From Ignelater luminosus (taxonomy: Eukaryota > Arthropoda > Insecta > Coleoptera > Elateridae): 64,000 bases of DNA. Numbering within the stretch: the stretch's first letter is position 1; each line of letters opens with the position of its first letter. The DNA lies in contig VTPC01001891.1 of assembly GCA_011009095.1 (NCBI GenBank), positions 238,768-302,767 of the forward strand. Reading direction: 5' to 3'. Positions 59,701 through 64,000 of this stretch are shown one piece after another. The notes under the pieces are model-generated. The model had not been told where the DNA came from, searched no databases, and saw only the letters and a list, made by a program, of their open reading frames with translations. Made by a program: the position numbers and the translations under genes.

Positions 59701-60455
59701 CAGGGTGTTCCGCGGCTTGACCGTCAAACTTATACCATATATTTCAGGGGTCACTACGATAAAAAAATATTATATGAACTATAGCCGAATTCCTTTTCGT
59801 TTTGCAGATATTGAAGGAAATTGTAAAAAAGTCGGTAATAAACAACAACCAGTAAATCGTAATGAATAAGTCTTGATAAATTGAGTTAACCTTGATGAAT
59901 GGACATATTTGTGACAAATGACAGTTTATAGACTTGTTTACTGTCGTAGTTAATGGTGAATAGTTTTTGCGCTGTGTAATTGAAGCTATTATGCCGCATT
60001 TTACTAATGTAGAATATGTCGATATGGTTTTTGTCTATGGTATTTGCAACGAAAGTGGATGTGCTGCAGCAGCGGAGTACCTCAGGCGATATCCAGGTCG
60101 CATTTTTCCTCACCATACAACATTTTTTAACGTTTTTTTGTAGCTTGATAGAGACAGGATCTTTCCCACGTCATCGTGTAAAAAGAAATGAAAATGGGAA
60201 TGAACAGCAAGCCGAAGTAGTTGTAAATGCAGTTGAACGAAGTCCTTCTAGTATTTGTAGAATATCTCAAACAACGGGAATTCCTCAAACCACCGTGTGA
60301 AGAATTCTGCACCACAATAGGCTTTATCCCTATCATTTACAAAAAGTCCAGCATTTACTTCTTGAAGACTTAGAAAATCGAGTACGGTATTGTCAGTGGC
60401 TACAAAATAACTTGGAGGTTATTCCATACTTACTTTTTACGGATCATCTTAGTTT
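59701..60455 (+). pseudogene. Mariner-like element, 5' part only
   Basis: Starts with the element end ACAGGGTGTTCCGCGGCTTG. From 59991 the transposase N-terminal helix-turn-helix reads MPHFTNVEYVDMVFVYGICN and AAAAEYLRRYPGRIFPHHTT. A frameshift follows, then TGSFPRHRVKRNENGNEQQA, VVVNAVERSPSSICRISQTT and GIPQTTV, a stop replacing W, and RILHHNRLYPYHLQKVQHLL to RVRYCQWLQNN. It breaks off before the first catalytic Asp near LLFTD. An inverted end-like GAACACCCTGTACA at 60804-60817 may be the other terminus, with foreign sequence in between. Not functional. Confidence 0.85.
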
Positions 60456-60550
60456 TTTTTTGCTTGCTGAAGTTTTATTACTATATGTACATAATAACTA
60501 GAAAAGAAAATGCTACGTTTTTTTAACCGTAGTTGTAACGGACAAATGCT
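60440..60550 (+). promoter_or_regulatory. Orphan Gr-type 5' flank fused to the mariner-like relic
   Basis: ATCTTAGTTTTTTTTTGCTT, GCTGAAGTTTTATTACTATA, GAAAAGAAAATGCTACG and CCGTAGTTGTAACGGA correspond to the copy 4 type flank and to the sequence just before the decayed start at 50650. Where ATGGATGTG is expected the sequence is ACGGACAAA, so the start codon is lost and no exon follows. Confidence 0.5.
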
Positions 60551-61905
60551 CAAAAGTATGCACTAAACCCGTCAAGATCAATGTTGATGTTAAATCCCGT
60601 AGCTCATGCTGAAGATGGGAGGTGGGGGTTCCAAACAAACTCACCTTAATCTAAAGAATATGGAAAAACTCGTAAGACCAAAAGCTCTTATTAAACCACT
60701 AGATGTTCAAAATAAAAGGGCACCAGGAAACAATGATGCTCGATGATGATGTTCGCCGACCTGTTCCCACATCAACGAACACCTTGTGTGTTCCTCACAG
60801 GAGAACACCCTGTACACAACTTACCTGGTAGATAGTTTACTGTGAACACTTTACTAACAGCACCAAATTCAGCAATAAAATTCATAAATCTGGTACAACT
60901 TATAAACACTATAAACTCTTTAATGGATATCAGTAAATTTTGACAAAAGGAATCGCTCTTATGCTCCCTTCTTACTTAATAGCCAAACATAGATTAGCAA
61001 ATTATTTCGTTAAACATAAGTACACTCACAAATCCTTTAAAATTTTGTCAAGCACGCTTATGTGCTATTAAAGAAATATAAGTCACCAAAATAAAGCAAA
61101 ATCAAAACTCAACTAAGTATTCATTTTTCCTTGGACTGGTAACCTGCTCAAGAGTTTACATTATGATTAATTTATCTTATTAAGTTAATAATAAAGCCTT
61201 TAAAACACAAATAAACACGTATAAACCTTACTATGAATTTATTATCAAACAAGCAAAGAAATAAAATAGCAATAAAATAAACAATGATGGAAATATTATA
61301 AAGTTACTCTTACAGGATTAAATGGACGTATGTAAATATAAAATAAATTATAGATTTCACACAAACTAAACAATAAAACGATAATGGATCTTAAAAAAAT
61401 ACAAATATCCAAAAGGAACTTGTGAATGTATGTTAGCATTAAAATTCCATCGATCGCTAAGTAAACACAAAAGATACAAACACTTTCAGATTTAAAAACT
61501 GTTATTAGTGATTTTGTAAAATTGCTAAAACCAAAAGAACGTCAAATTGCTTTCAACGTTTAATTTCGCTTAGGGTAACCCCAATAAAATAAAATAAAAG
61601 CCAAATCTCGGAACGTTCCACTCACAAAGCTAGAAACAAAACATCTAATTTTCAAATAATTAACGATTCTTTTCTAATGCAATTATAATTTAAACTACAC
61701 CAGATTATGTACGTCCAATTATAATAAGTGACCAATAATACATCATTAGTGTTTCCCCTACGCACTACACTTCCACAGGCTGGAATTCGTTGCTACTCAA
61801 GGGCCAGACACCAAGCATGAAAAACGATGCCTTATAGGAACAGATACGACGGCCTCGATTGGCACACAGTAACTTGATTCACCGATCTCTGTTCGTTTCT
61901 TTATA
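60551..61905. other. Noncoding DNA
   Basis: No coding match. The stretch AGGAACAGATACGACGGCCT near 61837 is GC-richer than its surroundings. The Tc1 insertion follows at 61906. Confidence 0.45.
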
Positions 61906-63554
61906 CAGTGGCTCACAGCTTATTTGATACAGTACCTGTTTTAAAGTTCAAGTGGCAATAATTTAAAAACTAAAAAGAATATCGAGAAAATTCGAATGCT
62001 ATTTTGAAGAATATGATATATAGTTTAACCAAGGAATTTTATTGATTTCACCAAATTTCTATTTACCAACATAATAACTAAAACGTAAAAATACTGCTAA
62101 ATTTCATGACACAGCTTATTTGATACAATTCAATTAAGACTTAAAAATCCTATAAACTATTTATTTTAATGCTCCTTTTAGTATTTAGTGTGATATTTCT
62201 GTGCCTCTACAAGAGTCTGGATTCTGGTTGGCATTGAATCGATAAGCTTTTGTGTAATATCTCGGGTGATTAACTGCCATTCCTCTAAAAGCGCCTTCTT
62301 CAAATCATCTTTGTTGGAGATTTTGTGTTTCCGAATGTTTGTGTCCAACAAAGCTCACAGATTCTCAATGACGTTCATGTCAGGTGACTGCGCCGGCGGT
62401 GACATCAAATGGGGGCAGTGCCATATGAGCCACGATTGCACAAGTCCCGACTTGTGCTTGGGGTCGTTGTCTTGATAAAACTGGAATTGTTCGCGTATAC
62501 CCAGTTTCTCGGCACTTTGCAGCAAATTGTTTTTGAGTATGGGGAGGTACATACGTTTGTCCATTATCCTCTCAATAAATTCCAAATTCTTTACGCCGGC
62601 TGCGGACATACAGGCCCAAACCATCACACTACCGCCGCCATGCTTCACAGTAGCTTTGAGGTTCTCTTTGTTTAGTTCAGTATTTGGTTGTCGCCAGGCG
62701 TAGGACATGCCGTCGGATCCAAAAATGTTGAATTTGGACTCCCCAGAGAAAGGTACTACTGTGTTCCAAAAGTCACATTTCTTGCAGACATGTTCCTTAG
62801 CAAAGGCAAGTCGGCTCTGTTGATGTCTTTTGCTTAAGAATGGCTTCTTACGTGCTACTCGGCCATTAAAGTTGTGCGCGCGAAGCAGGCGGCGAACGGT
62901 TTTAGCACTGTAAGACTTTGCTATTTCATGCTGGATTTCAGTATCCATTTTGGGAGCCGATAACTTCGGATTTGCTTTGATCACTCGTCAGACGCGTTGA
63001 AAATTTTGTTTGGTGCACTTCTGCCCTTATCTTTCATCTGATTCTCGTGTATGAAGCGCTCGATGATATGCTGCACTGTAGAGACACTCAAATTGACCAT
63101 TTGAGCAATTTTATGGATTGATTACCCAGTTTTATAATGGTATATGGGCAGTTCACGCTGTTCAATTGTTGTGCGACGACCCATTTTTATAAATTCCACT
63201 TCTGATACTGACGCTTGCTTTGATCAGACTAAAAATTGGCTGCAACTACTTGCGATCATAACTAAAAAAGGCAGAATACACAAAATACCGATAAAAGACG
63301 CGATAATCTGTCGGCTAGGCTCGCAAACGTGCCTGCATCAAATAAGCTGTGAGCTACATTTTTGCAGCGTAATTGCTAATTCCCCTCTTGAGGGACGAGG
63401 AAGTATATTTTTACAACAGTTTTCGCGCATTGTGTTTGTTAAGCATGTGTCTACAAACTTACATTCAAATTTTGTCAATATACTTATTAGCTTTAAAATT
63501 ACTGATGTCTACATTGTAAAATAGGTACTGTATCAAATAAGCTGTGAGCCACTG
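61906..63554. mobile_element. Tc1-like element with IR/DR ends
   Basis: Outer ends CAGTGGCTCACAGCTTATTT then GATACAGTACCT (61906-61937) and the exact inverse near 63523-63554, flanked by TA on both sides. Each end has a second inner copy of the binding motif: GACACAGCTTATTTGATACA at 62107-62126 on the left, and CATCAAATAAGCTGTGAGCT at about 63336-63355 on the right. Two direct repeats inside each inverted repeat (IR/DR) are the arrangement of elements such as Sleeping Beauty. At 1649 bases it is full length. Confidence 0.95.
62178..63184 (-). pseudogene. Tc1 transposase, full length but inactivated
   Basis: A DD34E cut-and-paste transposase of about 335 codons. From 63184: MGRRTTIEQRELPIYHYKTG then a TGA; SIHKIAQMVNLSVSTVQHII (first helix-turn-helix); GRSAPNKIF and a frameshift near 62990. 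The long open run then starts at VIKANPKLSAP, with KTVRRLLRAHNFNGRVARKK (second helix-turn-helix). Catalytic motifs: the first should be FSDES but reads FSGESKFNIFGSDG, so the first Asp is Gly. The second is YQDNDPKHKS (Asp present) and the third is QSPDMNVIENL (Glu present, 34 residues on). A frameshift after IENL near 62355 is followed by DTNIRKHKISNKDDLKKALL and EEWQLITRDITQKLIDSMPT to the normal end. Three lesions plus the missing Asp make it inactive. Confidence 0.93.
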
Positions 63555-64000
63555 TATATTTAAACCTTTATTCTTTCATTAAAGAGTCTATTTAGTCCCA
63601 AAAGATTTCTTTTAATTATTTAATTAATTAAAAAATGTTCACAGTGTCTACCACTTTACACCATAAAAAGAATGTTCTAATTTACTTGTAGGACGAACGG
63701 AATCTTAAATCACAAACTAGTCCAGCCAAGACAATAACCAACACAACAAAGAAAGAACTGCATCAGTTTTTCTCCACTATTTTTATTTCCTGACAGACGA
63801 TATCAAATTTATCCGATGAATTCCATTCACCCGCACTAAACTATACAAAGTTTCTTAAAGCCCAATTCACACATAAATTGTCAAACATAAACAGCCTTTT
63901 CTTCGAAGGGGAAAAAGATACGATTTGTTTAGACTCCAAAACTTTTAAAGAAATCACGTACCTCAATAATTTGAACAAAGGAATGATGTGTTAAAAATAA
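63555..64000 (+). other. Unrecognised frame at window end
   Basis: From GACGAACGG at 63693, after an acceptor-like TTTACTTGTAG, the frame DERNLKSQTSPAKTITNTTK KELHQFFSTIFIS runs to a TGA at 63777. The same frame then reads QTISNLSDEFHSPALNYTKF, LKAQFTHKLSNINSLFFEGE and on to NNLNKGMMC before a stop at 63994. CAG at 63780-63782 after TTTTATTTCCTGA could also be a splice acceptor. The composition is protein-like. I do not recognise a Gr C-terminus (no TYhF) or any other family. Confidence 0.25.

Noticed and set aside
62409..62675. Plus-strand frames inside the Tc1 transposase
   Set aside because: Antisense to the clear DD34E transposase.
63144..63524. 126-codon plus-strand frame at the right end of the Tc1 element
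   Set aside because: It runs across the element's noncoding terminal region and the antisense of its start, with no similarity to any family.

Overview
The window looks like an AT-rich insect nuclear genome, most probably a beetle. Genes are sparse and intron-containing, and there are remnants of mariner, Tc1, PIF/Harbinger, hAT and LINE elements plus many MITEs. I see no rRNA, tRNA, operon or CRISPR array. The beetle assignment is inferred from the style of the chemoreceptors and is not proven.

The main content is a family of gustatory-receptor (Gr) coding exons, all on the + strand: 14175-15090, 23876-24775, 36755-37657, 45053-45946, 51581-52492 and 58316-59240. A decayed copy lies at 50650-51010. 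Each begins MDxYDAL or a variant, reads about 298-308 codons with six membrane segments, and stops at the same place: a GAG or CAG codon followed directly by GTAA (GTAAGT, GTAAGA or GTAAT), in phase 0. The seventh membrane segment and the family TYhxxxxxQF tail are missing, and I could not find them after any copy. The layout suggests one locus, or a few, where alternative first exons with their own promoters splice to shared C-terminal exons outside the window, as in Drosophila Gr39a or Gr23a. Each exon could instead belong to a gene with its own distant last exons. Four copies look intact as exons. Those at 14175 and 58316 each carry a one-base frameshift in a run of eight A.

The downstream half (44.8-60.5 kb) is a recent expansion. 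The 5' flanks of the 45053, 50650, 51581 and 58316 copies are related. Two 1.45 kb blocks (51270-52710 and 58004-59462) are a segmental duplication. Receptor-less scraps of the same promoter or start sequence occur near 55355, 57930 and 60440.

The rest is mostly transposon debris and AT-rich noncoding DNA. It holds a long-spaced DDE transposase relic (about 2.0-2.9 kb) and a PIF/Harbinger transposase (10.7-12.8 kb) with an antisense MADF accessory gene, itself cut by a hAT MITE with a perfect 8-bp target duplication. There are also nested terminal-inverted-repeat elements (19.6-21.1 kb), a LINE reverse-transcriptase scrap (21.7-21.9 kb) and a deleted mariner with clear ends (26198-27061). A 2 kb composite inverted-repeat element lies at 31.0-33.0 kb, and several hairpins and MITEs at 40.2-44.8 kb. 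Three mariner-like relics lie at 48.2-49.7, 56.2-57.1 and 59.7-60.5 kb, and a near full-length but inactive Tc1 with IR/DR ends at 61906-63554.
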